A stretch of DNA of 64,000 nucleotides from Psoroptes ovis (Eukaryota > Arthropoda > Arachnida > Sarcoptiformes > Psoroptidae): positions 62,001-126,000 of the forward strand of contig PQWQ01000008.1 of assembly GCA_002943765.1 (NCBI GenBank), read 5' to 3'. A program made the position numbers and the translations under genes. Under the pieces are notes generated by a model. The model worked only from the letters and a program-made list of their open reading frames with translations. It did not search any database and was not told the DNA's origin. Positions 33,790 through 47,900 of this stretch are shown piece by piece. Position 1 is the stretch's first letter, and each line of letters begins with the position of its first letter.

Positions 33790-36700
33790 ATGGATTCAAA
33801 TGACAAAGATACTAATAATAACGACAATAATAACAGTGATAATTTCGACGACAAAGGTGATAACCCTAACAACAGTATCGATGGTGGTGATTTCAAAGGA
33901 AAACTATTACATTTATCATGTCTGTGGAATAATTTTGAATTATTAAATGATTTATTACTTGGTGATGAGGTATTAGTCTTTGTATTTTTTGAATTATTTC
34001 GCCAATTTAATTCATTTCCATTTATCTCTTGCAGATTGAACACATAAATTCTCAAGATTTAAAAGGTCGTACCCCGCTACATGAAGCAATCATATCGGAT
34101 AGTCTGCAATGTGCTAGATTATTACTGATGAATGGGGCAAATCCAAATATTAAATCACCACTCACTAAATGTTGCCTGCATTTAGCCATTGAAAAACGTA
34201 ATATTGAAATGATACGATTGTTGATTGAATTCAATGCAAACATATTCCTCCATGATGATTATGATGGATTAATGGCTATAGATTTTGCTCGAAAGCTGTT
34301 TAATGATGACGATGATGATGAAATCATTCGCGAATTGCAATCAAAAATCGAAGAATATAGCATGAATCTATATAAAACGCTAACAATTTGTGTCCACAAA
34401 GGTGATACGAATGAAATGATACGAATATTAGAGGAAACCGAGCTAACCAAGAGTGATAATGATCGAAAATATCTGCATTCAATCATCAATTATACATCGA
34501 ATAATTCAAATACACTGCTATTCAAAGCATGTCAAGATGGTCATTTGAATTTAGTGGAAAAGTTACTGGAATTTGGTGCCGATGATCGTATCAATGCGTT
34601 GACCCGTTATTCCCCATTATATATTGCTGCATATAATGGCCGCAAAGAGATATGTCGATTATTGCTGCAGAAATTTCCAAATTTAGTTCAGGTGTATACC
34701 ATCGAGCATTGGCTACCGATTCATGCAGCATCGATTAATAATCATTTGGATATTGTACGATTATTAATCGAATACGATTATCCGCATCGATTGTTGCGTC
34801 CATTTATTAAAAGCGATGATCATCCGCATAATTCGATGACACCGAATCAATCAAACATTCGAAATTCTCAACAATCGCTGAAATCATTGTCGAAAAATTC
34901 CAATGACAACTCGAATACCAGCAATGACAATTGTGATGATCAATCACAACAGCGACAAAAATTCGTATATTTCGCACCTTTTGATTTGAATGCTCAAGAT
35001 ATTGCCGGACAAACCATTCTGTATATGGCAACATTATCCGGAAATTTCGAATTGATTGAATATCTGCTGAATTTACGAGTAAATTCATATGTTTACACCG
35101 ATGAAATTGCCAATCTACTAAATGAAGCTGTCTCTGAAGATCATTTTGAAGATTGTCTTAGTCAAAATAATGTTGATAGTGATACGGATGATGATGATGA
35201 GGACAGTAGTCCAGATATAACTGTGATTAGTACCTTGAATGTTGGTGATAAATCTAGTCATAAATCTAATAATGAAAACCCTGTGAATACTCATAATCAA
35301 GGTGATAGTCTTCGAAATTTGATTGAAAATTTAAAATCATCGCAAATATCGATTAAATCGAATAATCAAAATCATCGGATTTGTAGGATAAATCCGATTA
35401 AAATTGATTTATATTGTAATTGTGGCCAACAAACATCATTACATTCGGCTGTACAAAAGAAATATTATTCAATCGCATCTTTGTTGTTGGAAAATGGTGC
35501 AAATCCAAACAACCTGATCAATGGTATGCCTCCAGCAGCGTCAACAACGTCAACACCAACAGCATCATCACCTTCGACCCTGGTAACTCGTGTATCCCGC
35601 TTTGATCAATCAAATCCATTGTTTGATCCAAAACTATCGATGCTCGAATCGTTGAAAGATCTTAAATCGATCAATTCGAATTCCAATAATGATAATTCGA
35701 ATAATCAACAATCGGCCACTTATCATTCGACCGCATTACGTGAAGCCATACGTAATCGTGATCGAGCAATGGTCGATTTGTTGTTGCGTTTCGGTGCTAC
35801 CGATGATTTATGTGACCAGTCCCAGTCACAAACGTCGAATTCGAATGATGAAGATGAAGAAAGCACTGAGCCAATCGATGACCATACAATGACAGCATTG
35901 GAAATATCATTGAAAAATAATGACAATTATTTCATATCAAAATTATTGTCACTGAAAGCATATCAAGATTATGAATGCAAAATTAATCGAAAATCATTCG
36001 ATGGTTCGAGCCTGATACAAATGAATCGTAATAATAATAATGCCATGAATAATTTGACGCTGAGTTCAATATTTCCAACCAACCCTGTGATGATTGATTG
36101 GCATTCGTTGCGAATTCGTAACATCAACACGTACCGCAAGCTAATATATGAAAACCTTCACAAATGGCTAATCGATTCGGCGCTGTTGTACAATATTAAG
36201 CTGAAGCTGAATAATACTCAAAATAATGCTGATTTCACCGTATGGAATACGGCCTTAGCTGCAATCACTCGCGTAGATCTGTCCGAAAACAACCTACAAT
36301 CAGTGCCAATCACGCTGTTTACGGATTTACCATCGTTGAAAATACTGAATCTGTCCAAGAACCGTCTGCAGACGTTACCAGAGATTAAAACCTGTTCATA
36401 CGATGATAATTCATTTCGAATCAACAACGAAGATGACCAATCGACCAGATCATCGAAGAATTTCTTATCCCGAATGCGTAAATCACACAGTGTGACTGCA
36501 TCGCTGTCCACGTGTTCGACATCATCGAATCAAAAATCAATGAAATACCCGCCGGCAACAACAATCCGTAATAAAACCCTTTCGACGGAATCAATTGAAA
36601 CCTTATGGAATCTACCATATTTAGAAGAACTATATCTACAAGATAATCAATTAGAATGTTTACCATTATCACTATTTCAACAGCCAGAGCTTCGAATTCT

Positions 36701-39700
36701 GGATTGTTCAAATAATAAACTACGAACCCTACCACCAATGTTTTGGTTTTGTCCAAAATTAACGGAATTAAACCTATCAATGAATCTATTATGTGATTTA
36801 TCATCACCAATCAGCTATTTACTATCATTCATCATACATTCGGATAAAGGTCAAATGTCAAAAAGTATATCAACATCAAGTATTGCGAGTAGTAGTAATC
36901 TGTCATCATCGCTAACCCTTTCTGATTTGAATAAATTTGATTCGAACAATGTTAGCGCAGTTAATTTAATCCAGTCGGAAGGTCAAGGGTCCACGACCCC
37001 AGCACCAACAACAACGATCAAAACAAATCTCATACCATTCGAACTGAACATATTGAAACCTTGGTCAAATAATTTACTTACAGTAAAAAATGATGTCTTA
37101 GCCGAACCATTTGTGAATGGCCCCGAGCAATCGCTGTTGTTTAACACTCAAAATACTCAAACCAATGAACAATCGTTGAGTTCGATGAATCATGATTTCG
37201 AATCCTTAAAATCGTTGAATAATTATCATCCGCATCGATTGAGTAAAGACTATAATCCTTTGCATCACCAGCATCAGCCGCAACAACAAATATCCCCAAG
37301 GCATTTACAATGTTCGATACAACAGCTGAATCTCTCGCATAATGGTTTTGATCATATACCACCGTTGTTGTCGTGTTTGGCTCAAAAATTGACACACCTT
37401 AACCTTTCATATAACCGTTTGACGACTGTATTCGATTCGAATCTCGTGCTAGGTCATTTACCTAAGAGTCTTAAACATTTAGACCTGTCCAATAATCAAA
37501 TTGATCAATGGTATTGTATTGATGATTATAATGGTTCGACGAACAGAAATTCGACCAACATTGATTATGATTATTATGATCAATTATCCAATGATGATTA
37601 CCATATGGTCAATGACCATCAACCAAATTCTTCGTCGTCGTATTGTTTTCATGATTATCTTCGTCGATTGTCCAACAACAGCTGTGATTTCAGATCGCCA
37701 TTGAATGGATGTCCATTGCGGCAACATACAAAGCTGGATAACCTGAAGACCCTAATATTATCTAATAATAATCTTAAAGAATTAATAATAACACGTGATG
37801 AGCTGTTGGAGTTGATCGATTCACGATATACGAATCGATCAAATATCGCCAATAATATGACCAGTAATGACAATAGTGACCAAGCCCCGAATACTGGTAG
37901 TAAATTGATGACGAATATATTTTCATTTAATCTGTCTTCGAGTTTCGGTGGCAGTGGTAGCAGCAGTAACAGTGTTAAGAATCAACAGGATCCGAGGGTC
38001 GACGCGGATCATCCACCCACACAATTGAAATCCAGCCATTTAGCACAAATAACCAGGCTATTATCCTCATCATCGAATCTCACTGATAGTCAAGATGATT
38101 TGACCCGAGGTCAAAATGCTGATGAAATTAATATAAATTTTAAAACTACAAAATATACGAAACTATTTTTCCCCAATCTTTCAATGCTTAATGTATCCCG
38201 AAATCATATCGGCAAAATACCGAAATCAATCTCATATTTGAAACAATTATCCGTATTGAATCTTAGTGAAAATATTGAATTACAAACCTTGCCACCTGAA
38301 ATGGGATTACTGACCAAACTATGGAATCTAAATACACGTGGATGCCTAAATATTGAAGAACCAATACGTTCAATGATATTGGATCAAAATAAAACATATA
38401 AAACATGTGATATTATTAGTTATTTGAATTCAATTCTTGAAAATTCAAAACCATACAAACGTCTTAAGCTAATGTTGGTTGGTTATCAAAATATTGGTAA
38501 AACATCACTCCTTGAAGCCTTACGTCAAGAAGGTTCAACATATTCGGCAAGCCGTAAAAGCCGTTCCCAACAACAACAACAGTACCAACACCATGATCAT
38601 TGGAGTAAGCGGATCAATAGCCCTAGTGGTAATATGGCCACCAATCATAATAATTATAAAACTTCAAAATGTTCAACCTTGTTATCCACTGTAGGTGTTG
38701 ATCTATGTGAATGGGTATATGAGAAAAAAGTGTTGAAAAATAATCATTCATCATCAGGGGCTATACGTGATCGAAGCCTATCACGGACACGTATAGCTGC
38801 TCAGCAGCAGCAACAAGGACAAAATTTGAATCGAAATTTATTCGGATCCGTGGCCAATAACCCTAACAATATTGGACCCATAACCTTTCGTACATGGGAT
38901 TTCGGTGGTCAACGTGAATATTATGCAACACATCAATATTTTCTATCAAAACGTTCCATATATTTGGTACTATGGAAAATAACTGATGGTGAAAAAGGTA
39001 TCCAAGGTCTGCATCAATGGTTGGTAAACATTCAAATGCGTGCACCAAATTCACCAGTCATAATTGTTGGTACTCATTATGACCTTGTCAAAGAATTTTA
39101 TCCACCATTCTATTCGAATGAATTACAAAATTTAATACGTGAAAAATATATGAAAGATCAAATTGATTCGGATAAACGTGGATTGCCGAAAATTGTTGCA
39201 TCCATTGAAATATCAACAAAAACCAAGCATAATATTCGATTATTAGCAAATTTAATCTATGATACTGCATGTGAAATGCGTAGCAGCGGCACTGGTAGTT
39301 GTGTTAGCCTTGGTAATTGTGGTATTATCGGTGGTGGTAAAGATCGACTGTTGGAACAGAAAATTCCGGCCACCTACTTGGCCTTGGAAGAAATTGTTAA
39401 TATATTGTCAATGGAGCGTAAGATGGACCATTTGGAACCAGTACTGACCACCGAGCAATATCGCCAGCAAGTTACCCGATTAATGGCTGAACAATTTGAC
39501 ATGTCTTTTCGTGATTATAACGAGCTGAATTGTGCAACGAAATTCTTGCATGAAAATGGTGTAATGCTGCATTATGAAGATACTAACCTCAAGGATCTTT
39601 ATTTTCTTGATCCACAATGGCTATGTGATATATTGGCCCATGTTGTAACGATACGAGAAATTAATCCATTCGTACGAAATGGACTGATGAAAATTGAAAA

Positions 39701-42700
39701 CTTGTCACAATTATTTAAGAATACCCTTCATAAACCTATGGATTTGCAGAATTATATCCTTAATCTGTTGAATAAATTTGAACTGGCCATCACATGGGAT
39801 AATCGTACCATATTGATACCTTCGTTGTTGCCGACCGAAGAACAGCTACGAACCATAAGTGGCTCGAACATTGTAATACCATTGAGATCTCGATTGAAAA
39901 TACATCATCACAGCTGCTCATTGATGAACAAAATGAATGATTTAAACCCGGAATTTGTATTCGAAAATGAGCTTAAATTCTACGAATTCACAGCTGATTC
40001 TTACAAGACCAATGGCCCTAATAGTCCTGGTGACAAATCTACCGACGACCCTACAAATCAACGACCCTCATGCACCGTAACAGCCAAAGAATGTCATCAC
40101 AAATCCATATATCGACTGCTGATCCTATCGTATATACCATGTGGTTTTTGGTCCCGACTGATTGCGAGGGTGTTGGCCGATGAACAAATCATTGATATTG
40201 TACGGTCATATTATCAGTTACCATCTTATACTCATAATGACCCAATACTGATTGATTTCCTAAACAATATCAAAGCACAATGGTATTGTTGGCAAACAGG
40301 GTTTGGTCTTCGATATTTGGATACATTTTTACTTAGGGTTAAAGAATATTCTTTGATCAATAATAATTTAGGTTCGAATAACGTGATTGATACGATGATA
40401 ATGAAATCATTGAATCGTTCGAACAACAACAATAACCCTTCATATCCATTTGATTATAATTGTATCAAATTCTTTATTCGTCAACGTAAAGATTCATTTA
40501 ACACCATTGGTGAAAATGATCGCAAATCATCATTGATTGAATGGTGTGAAATCGATATCAATCAATCAAATCAATCATCTTCGTTGATTGAAATTTATTT
40601 GCCTAATCAATCATTGTGTGTGGATACGGCCAGATGTCTTATTGATGATAATGGTAATGGTAAAATGATTGAAAATAAATACACTTTGGAACCAAATATT
40701 GAAATGTTAACCAAACTACTGGTGATCGTTGTTGAACATATTGATACATTGTTGGAAGATTGGTATCCATCACTTGGCACTCGGTTCATACATACATCTG
40801 ATGGTCGTTTTCTTATCACCCGATTGGTACCTTGTACCCAGTGTTTACATTCGATTTTGGTGCAACAGCAGCAGCAGCAAAAGCAAGGGTCGAGCTTGAA
40901 TGAAGGCAATACGAATGATATGACCAAGAACCACCTGTCACCAGAAAACAATGAAATATTATTATCACCCGATACCAGTGATGTGGATACGAACCTTGTC
41001 GATTTCTATAAAATGGAAGTGAAAAAAGCAACGCTACAAGATACGACCTCTGTTCAAAATAATAATGATGACCCTTCATTATCAATGAATGACCCTAAAT
41101 CAACAACCATTAATCGACAATCAACACTGAAACGACCATTCATACGAGTGAATTCATTTATGGTCGAAGAATGTATACTATCGCTTTATGATCAAACAAC
41201 AACCCTTGAATGCTGTAAACATGGCCGTATTCGCATGGACAGTGTGGCACCGGATTTCATTTTTCTTGACCTTAAAGATAATTATCGTATTGATCGTAAT
41301 CAGTTGAAGCTAGGTAAACTATTGGGTCGTGGATCATTCGGTTTTGTATTCAGGGCTTATTACCGGCCATCCAGACACTCATTACCCTCAACATCTTCAA
41401 ATGACCATTTGACCAGTGGCCATTTGACCAATTCAAAATTTTATCTTCAACAATCGCGATTATATTCGAGCGATAATGACCAATCATTGATCAATAACGA
41501 GAAAAATTATGAAGTTGCCCTTAAATTGCTGCAACCAATCAATGATTTGGAATTTAACAATCAAATTGGAGGTAATAATTATAAGCCAACAACCTCATCA
41601 TCATCGATATCATCGATACGTAAAGCTGATATGGATGCATATGAAGCAATGCAAACTAAATGGAATCGTGACCCGCTGCAATATTCGTGTAAAGCCTATT
41701 GTACAGCACGTACCGAACTAAATATTTTACTTAACCTTAAACATTCAAATATTGCATCGATTCTTGGGATTTGTCCAAGACCTTTAGCCTTGATATTGAC
41801 GTTGGCACCTTTTGGATCGTTGGATGTACATGTTAAACAATATCGCCGTCATGGACAACGTATCGCTATCAATGTTTTGCAGAAGACATTTCTCCAGATT
41901 TCCAAAGCTCTTGAATATCTTCATCAACAGCACATTATTTATCGTGATTTGAAATCGGAAAATGTTCTTGTGTGGGCGTTTCCAGCGCCACATTCATCAT
42001 CAACGGTTAATAATCGTAGTTGCAGCAATAATCATTACAATTCAAATGATAATGTACACCTTAAATTGGCTGATTATGGTATTTCAAGGTCATCATTGCC
42101 TACTGGTACCAAAGGTTTCGGTGGTACCGAGGGGTTTATGGCTCCAGAAATAATGTTGTACAATGGTGAAGAAGAATATACGGAAAAAGTTGATTGTTTT
42201 TCCTTTGCAATGTTTATGTATGAACTATCGACCCTTCATTTCCCATTCGAAGGTCAAGAATTTGCTATACGTGAAAATATCCTGGATGGTATTCGGCCAT
42301 CATTGTCGCAGAATGATCTCGATTATTTGCCCGAATCATTCATCGATTTAATGACACGTTCATGGGCACATGAACCAAATGAGAGGCCAAACATGTCACA
42401 AATCGTTTCGATAATATCGGCACCTGAATTTTGCTCGCTTCGGGATGTTGCCACACTTTCGGATAATAGTTCATTGATATGTGCAACTTCATTTCAAAAA
42501 TTTGATTCGAATGAATTCACCGGTAACAATAACCCTATGAATAATCGTCGAAAACACGGATTATTCTTGAGTAAAATTGGTAAACAAATTGATCTGCTTG
42601 AAATTGATGGTAGCCGATGGAATCCAAGCGGTCAGCGTTTGGAATGTGAAAATTTAAATCGACGCACCATAACCAGTTCATGTGTAGTGAATGGTAATCA

Positions 42701-44378
42701 ATTATGGCTCGGTGATTCGAATGCTTGTCTCAATATTTATTGTTTTAATTCGAATTCGAATACCACCAATCATTGTAATATTAATGATAATGACCAGGGA
42801 TTATCATCATCAGCGACATCTTTGCTGATCAACGATGACCATCCAATGATGAATCAAGATTTATTCATATTATTATGTACGATCAAGATGGAATTTACTG
42901 GTCATAATAACAGCAATGATTTCAACATAAATCCATCAACAATGATCGCTATTAAATCGATTTGTTGGCTCGAAACGATTCAATCAATCATTGTACTATC
43001 GAATAATGGTTATGTATGGCTGATTAATTATCGTAATCTAATGAATCGATTCGAATTATCGGCTACAAGTGATAATCGAGATGCATCAGCTGATTCACTA
43101 TTGAAATCGAATGAATTAGACATGATCAAGCTGATTGATAATAATAATATACCTACGTTTTGTATCGGTAATTTGGCCATTGAATCATCGAATAAGACAA
43201 TCGATTCTAATAATGACGTTAATATCGATCAATCGAATTCATCATCATCTTTGTATTATGATCTATGGTTCGGTCAAATTGAAGGACAAATCATTATTTT
43301 GACCATTAAATCAACGACAATGGAAGTGGTTCGTCAACGAACCATTGATCATTATTGTGATCGACAATTTAATCAATTCAACACCCCTATAGCTGAACGT
43401 AATGATGTTTACCTATTGATTGGTGCCAATAATCATGGTGACCACCGTAGATCATCATCGATTTTCTCCGTATTATATTCAGGTAAAGACCCTGGACTCT
43501 CGAAAATTCTTGACCAATCTATGACCTTGTCTTATTTCATTTCATTTTGGGGCCCATTTATATGGACAGGTTACATCATTTATCAATGGGATGTTCGCCA
43601 TAAGCAAATCAGCCATAAGCTGGATTGTTCAAAGCTTGCACCTTGTTCCGAAAGTCTTATGTCGATCAGTATTGAAGATCATCTTAAACGTAAGTCGTTT
43701 GTTGAACCATTCAATTCTTTGGGACTCATTTTCCTTGTAATTCTCGGGTCGGAATTATCAACGATAGCCGGCAACTGCCGCATCAGTGAGGTCGCCATCA
43801 ACGATATGAACAATGAAATTTACATCGGAACCAATTTTGGCTGTATAATCGTAGCCGAATTGAAATCACTTAAACCAATCACCGTATTTCGACCATATCA
43901 ACGTGAAGTAAAATTTATTATTACCCTCGATAATTATGGCCATAAATTGTATTCGATGATCAACGATGATGATAATGATGGTAACACTGATAGTAATGAA
44001 CAACAACAACAATCGAAAATGAAATCATCGATATCATCATCGATTAAATCGATTTGGCCATTTAATCATCAAAAATCAAATCGATCAGCTGTAATCACTC
44101 ATCACCCTGCTGATCAATCTGATTCAATCAAATCCAAGCGGCGATCGCCGATGAGCAAAAACGGTAAAACAATTCAACCATTCGTTACGATTGGCCGCGG
44201 ATATCGTAACCTATTGGATCGATTTACGAATGCAAACACGGCTTTGGATTCGAAATCGCATAATCTCAGCAACAATAATAATACTCAATCGAATGAATCA
44301 AACATTAAAAATGTCAAATTGAAACAAGCAAGTCAATTTTATGCAATTATTTGGGATTCTGGTTATTGGGAATTTTAA
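33790..44378 (+). CDS. Lrrk: Leucine-rich repeat kinase (ROCO family), LRRK1-like, 3507 residues
   Basis: Exon 1 is 33790-33969 and exon 2 is 34035-44378. The 65-nt intron has donor GTATTA and acceptor CTCTTGCAG, with phase 0 on both sides. Domain order is that of animal LRRK proteins. Ankyrin repeats lie at about 45-650 (GRTPLHEAIISDSLQCARLL, HWLPIHAASINNHLDIVRLL). Leucine-rich repeats lie at about 795-1510 (LPSLKILNLSKNRLQTLP). The ROC GTPase begins near 1535 with P-loop GYQNIGKTS, then WDFGGQREYY (G3) and THYD (G4). COR covers about 1740-2150. The kinase starts near 2490 with GRGSFGFV, VALKLL, YRDLKSENV (HRD as YRD), LADYGIS (DFG as DYG, as in LRRK2) and MAPEI. The C-terminal region from about 2850 is probably a degenerate WD40 propeller. 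All key catalytic residues look intact, so an active kinase/GTPase is expected. Asn/Ser-rich inserts make it much longer than the usual 2000-2500 residues. ATG 33790 is the first in frame; an upstream exon cannot be excluded. A mini-MITE starts 11 nt after the stop. Confidence 0.95.
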
Positions 44379-44388
44379 TCAATATGTA

Positions 44389-44486
44389 TTAGGTCGTTGT
44401 CCGAAAAGTTCTGTCCGCTTAAGCCGGATAGAGTTGCTCATGGAAATCTTTAAGTTCTTTATCCAGAACTTTCCGGACAACCTAAT
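44389..44486 (-). mobile_element. Mariner-type mini-MITE directly after the LRRK stop codon, A type
   Basis: Left tip TTAGGTCGTTGTCCGAAAAG (with a 3-nt insertion), right tip CTTTCCGGACAACCTAA, reverse A core (GATAGAGTTGCTCATGGAAA). At 98 bp it is the longest copy. It starts 11 nt after the stop codon and would form a hairpin in the mRNA. Confidence 0.87.
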
Positions 44487-44603
44487 TGAAAAAATTCTTA
44501 ATTATTTTGTTAATTGAAAATTACTTATTAATTAATTTTTTGGAATTATATTATATTACGATTCGAATCTGTTTTAATTGGACTGAAATTAAAAAAAATT
44601 GAT

Positions 44604-44609
44604 TTTATT
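44604..44609 (-). terminator. Candidate polyadenylation signal of the Patched-domain gene
   Basis: TTTATT on the plus strand is AATAAA on the minus strand, about 350 nt after the stop codon of the Patched-domain gene. Weak by itself. Confidence 0.3.
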
Positions 44610-44857
44610 TTTTTTTATATATTACAATTTACAATTGGTCTATAATATATCGATCATCGATGAACTAATCAATGAACAATCAATCAATCAATGATGGGAG
44701 TGACCAGTTACTGCCTCTAACTTTGATTAGTGCACAGCTTCGACGCCCATCTTTGAAAATTTTTACAAAAATTTTACTAAAAAGCTTGCGCAGCAAGGTA
44801 TGGACCTGTTAAATATTTTTCAAATTTAATGCGAAGAAACTCTTGAACATGTTTTGA

Positions 44858-44867
44858 AATAAATAAA
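44858..44867 (+). terminator. Candidate polyadenylation signals of LRRK
   Basis: Two overlapping AATAAA hexamers (44858-44863 and 44862-44867), about 480 nt after the LRRK stop codon and just short of the 3' end of the opposing gene. Confidence 0.35.
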
Positions 44868-44957
44868 TTTGAAAAAACAAAAGTACCTAAGAAAATGTGA
44901 AAGGTCCCAGAGAGATGCATGAACTTTTTGAGCGGGGTGAAATTCAGGGGCCTAAGA

Positions 44958-47900
44958 CTATTTTTTGTTATCATCGTGGTTATCGGCATTATCACCATTG
45001 CTATCACCTGACCATCTACTATCCCAATGTAGGTCGTAATCAAAATATTGTTGATATGTCGAATGATTTGGATTCAAATTTGGATTCGAATCTTGAAATA
45101 ATCGTTGTTGATGCTGCAGGGCCGCAGCAGCTGGGCGATAACTATTCGTACGCATTGATAATGACCGCGGATTATTCGAATTATTTTGACTTCGTTTCGA
45201 AGTATTCGAATTATTCGATCGATGATTACCATTGATTCGATGAGATGCGCCACGTTTTGCCGCTGCCGCTGATGACGATGATAATCGAACATCATCAAAT
45301 AGCAATGATGTCGATGATGATGTTTGCAACATGTTTTGACCACGACCATTCATCGATCGTGATGAACGATTCGAATAATCAACGCAACAATAATCACTTT
45401 GATAACCATCGTTTACATGGTAATTGGATCGATTATTCATTGGCTGTCGCTGAATAATCATTGATTTACTATTATTCTGATTATTACTATTGGTTTTCCA
45501 ACTATTTTCACTGCTACACTCTTCGGCACTTGTCCCGAGGCCAAAATCTTTGTCCGAAACGACCGTATCGTTTGCATCATCGCTATTACTATCGTTAAAT
45601 GATCGATTATGATGAAGATTATTGTTTCGTATTGATGACCTTTGATTATTATCAATGATTGATCGATCAACATTATTTTGCTCATCACAAACATAATTAA
45701 TATACGATGGTCGCGGTATATAAATAGGGCCACCATTCTTGTGTACCAAGGTTTTACCGTTGAAAAATTTTTCCGTTGTAAAAAATGGTAAATCATGTGG
45801 TGGCGCTGGTGGCGCTGGCGGCTGTTGACTTGTCATATTCGATATCATCGATGATATCGGCCTGAAATGATATGATTGTGGCCTAATTTTCGAATGATGA
45901 TTAAGATTCATTGATGAATCATTCGATGATGATTGATCATCATTCAATAGCTTTGGTTGCTGGCGGCAAATATCGGTGATTGACAGGAGAACAGGCAACA
46001 GTAGAATACCGTGCGTGGCGCCGAACAACATAACCAAGAATACAGTTTTGAAAAATGTTACAAACACGTATGAAGGTGCGAATGCTAGCGCAATGATGCC
46101 AAGTACGGTGGATACTGAACCTTGAAATATTGGCAGCCCAAGCGAATATAAGGCCGATTTCACACGTTTACTCGGTGTTGGTTCATTACATGAAATGTAG
46201 GCGTATGATATATGAGCTGAAAAATCCACTGAAAATCCAATACACATAATTAAATTGATCATTGATATCGAATCGAGATTAACGTTCCACAAGGTCATAT
46301 AACCAATGACACCGATTTCAATCGATATGATTGAAAATGCAACCCATATTGCACACGATGGTGAAGGTATGAATATCAGTGATATGCCCATCATAACAAT
46401 TGCGGCCACTGTGATGGTTTGGATCGATATCGATCGTACCAATACGAATTGATCGAAAAATATAAAATAATGATGATAAATGGTAACATGGAATGGGAAA
46501 CTATCGGCAATATCACGCAGTGATATGAGCATTTCTTTTTCCATATTCGCGTCCAGAATATTCTGAGCCTGGATAATATACCTGGAAGCAATAATTTCCG
46601 AACCATCTTCGTTGAACACTACGTCGAAACGAAATTGTTCGGTCAATGGGAAATGCAGGAAAATGTCTCTTAGTCCTCGGTAAAAATCGATTGGATCGGA
46701 CAAGTTTAGCGCCTGTTAGAATTAGTGAAGGGTCAAGAATTATTGAAAAGGTCAAAGTTGAAATTGATTCAAATATTAGGTTGTCCCATAAGTTCTTGCC
46801 GTTTTTTAAATTTTTTTTTAATTCGAAAAACTGCAAGAACTTATGGGACAACCTAATATATCAAATTTACCTGTGTAAATAGCAGACTATCATCTTGATT
46901 TAAAAATGTCAAATATGACCTCAGCCATGATTCAGTCATCATTGATTGTGATGATACAAATTGATTTGATTCAAATTTCACCAACATATTTTCAATTTGT
47001 TGCTGCACCGCAGGGTCAGCATAATTCATTGTTTCATTGATGACTACCTGTATTCGATAAGGATATTCACGAAAATATTTATCTTCAAAATCATAAAATT
47101 GTATTGAATATGAATCATCACGTGATAATTTTCGTCGATCCAGACCCTCTTTGATGACACTACACCCGTAGATGCCGATAAATAAATAAATTAAAAATAT
47201 TGAAATAATCAACAATTTCATCGTAGGTCGATTAAGGGATTCGGCCATAATATCACGGAAAAATATCATCATCACGTGTTCCTTATTATCCTTGGGGTTA
47301 TTCGGATCATTAGGGTTACGGCCTCCAGTGCATAGTAGACGAAAAAATAGGCCCTTGTCCTCTAAATTTAGTCGGGGGAAAATTCGGGAAAATTTAAAAA
47401 ATTTGAATTTGAATTCGATTAATTATGCAAAATCAATCAATCATCTATGAATATACCTGCAAGCGATTTAGGCAAAACTGGTATACAAATCAATCCATGA
47501 AGGTTACGACGTTCAACCTCACCGAAATATGCCATGATGCCGCCGAACAAGGTGATGTTGTATGCATAAGTGAATAGTACGGCTACCGATGTATAAATGC
47601 AAAATATTCTTACCTGTAATTGGTAATCAATGGTGATTAGCATAATTCATTAATTTTTGACCAAAAAAACAAGGTCATTCATTCAATCAACTAAAATCAA
47701 AGGGCTGAATACAAACCGATGGAAATGGTGTTATGATACCGATCATAAATGATATGAAATTCGTCAGTGATGTAATCGTAATCGATACGGCAGCTTCCGA
47801 ATAAGTTTCACTGAGACGTTTTGGTACGCTAAGTGATGGATTAGTGCGACGCCATGCGGCCAACAGCACAAATGAATCATCCATACCGACACCTGTTGCA

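Larger units (their letters stand above)
44379..44957. other. Overlapping 3' regions of LRRK (+) and the Patched-domain gene (-)
   Basis: The two genes converge with 579 nt between stop codons. The segment contains an A-type mini-MITE, AT-rich sequence and candidate poly-A signals on both strands placed so that the two 3' UTRs would overlap. No other gene is seen. Confidence 0.6.

Noticed and set aside
45074..45349. Other-frame ORFs inside the Patched-gene tail and within LRRK
   Set aside because: Shadow frames of the His/Asn/Ser-rich coding sequence with no independent features.
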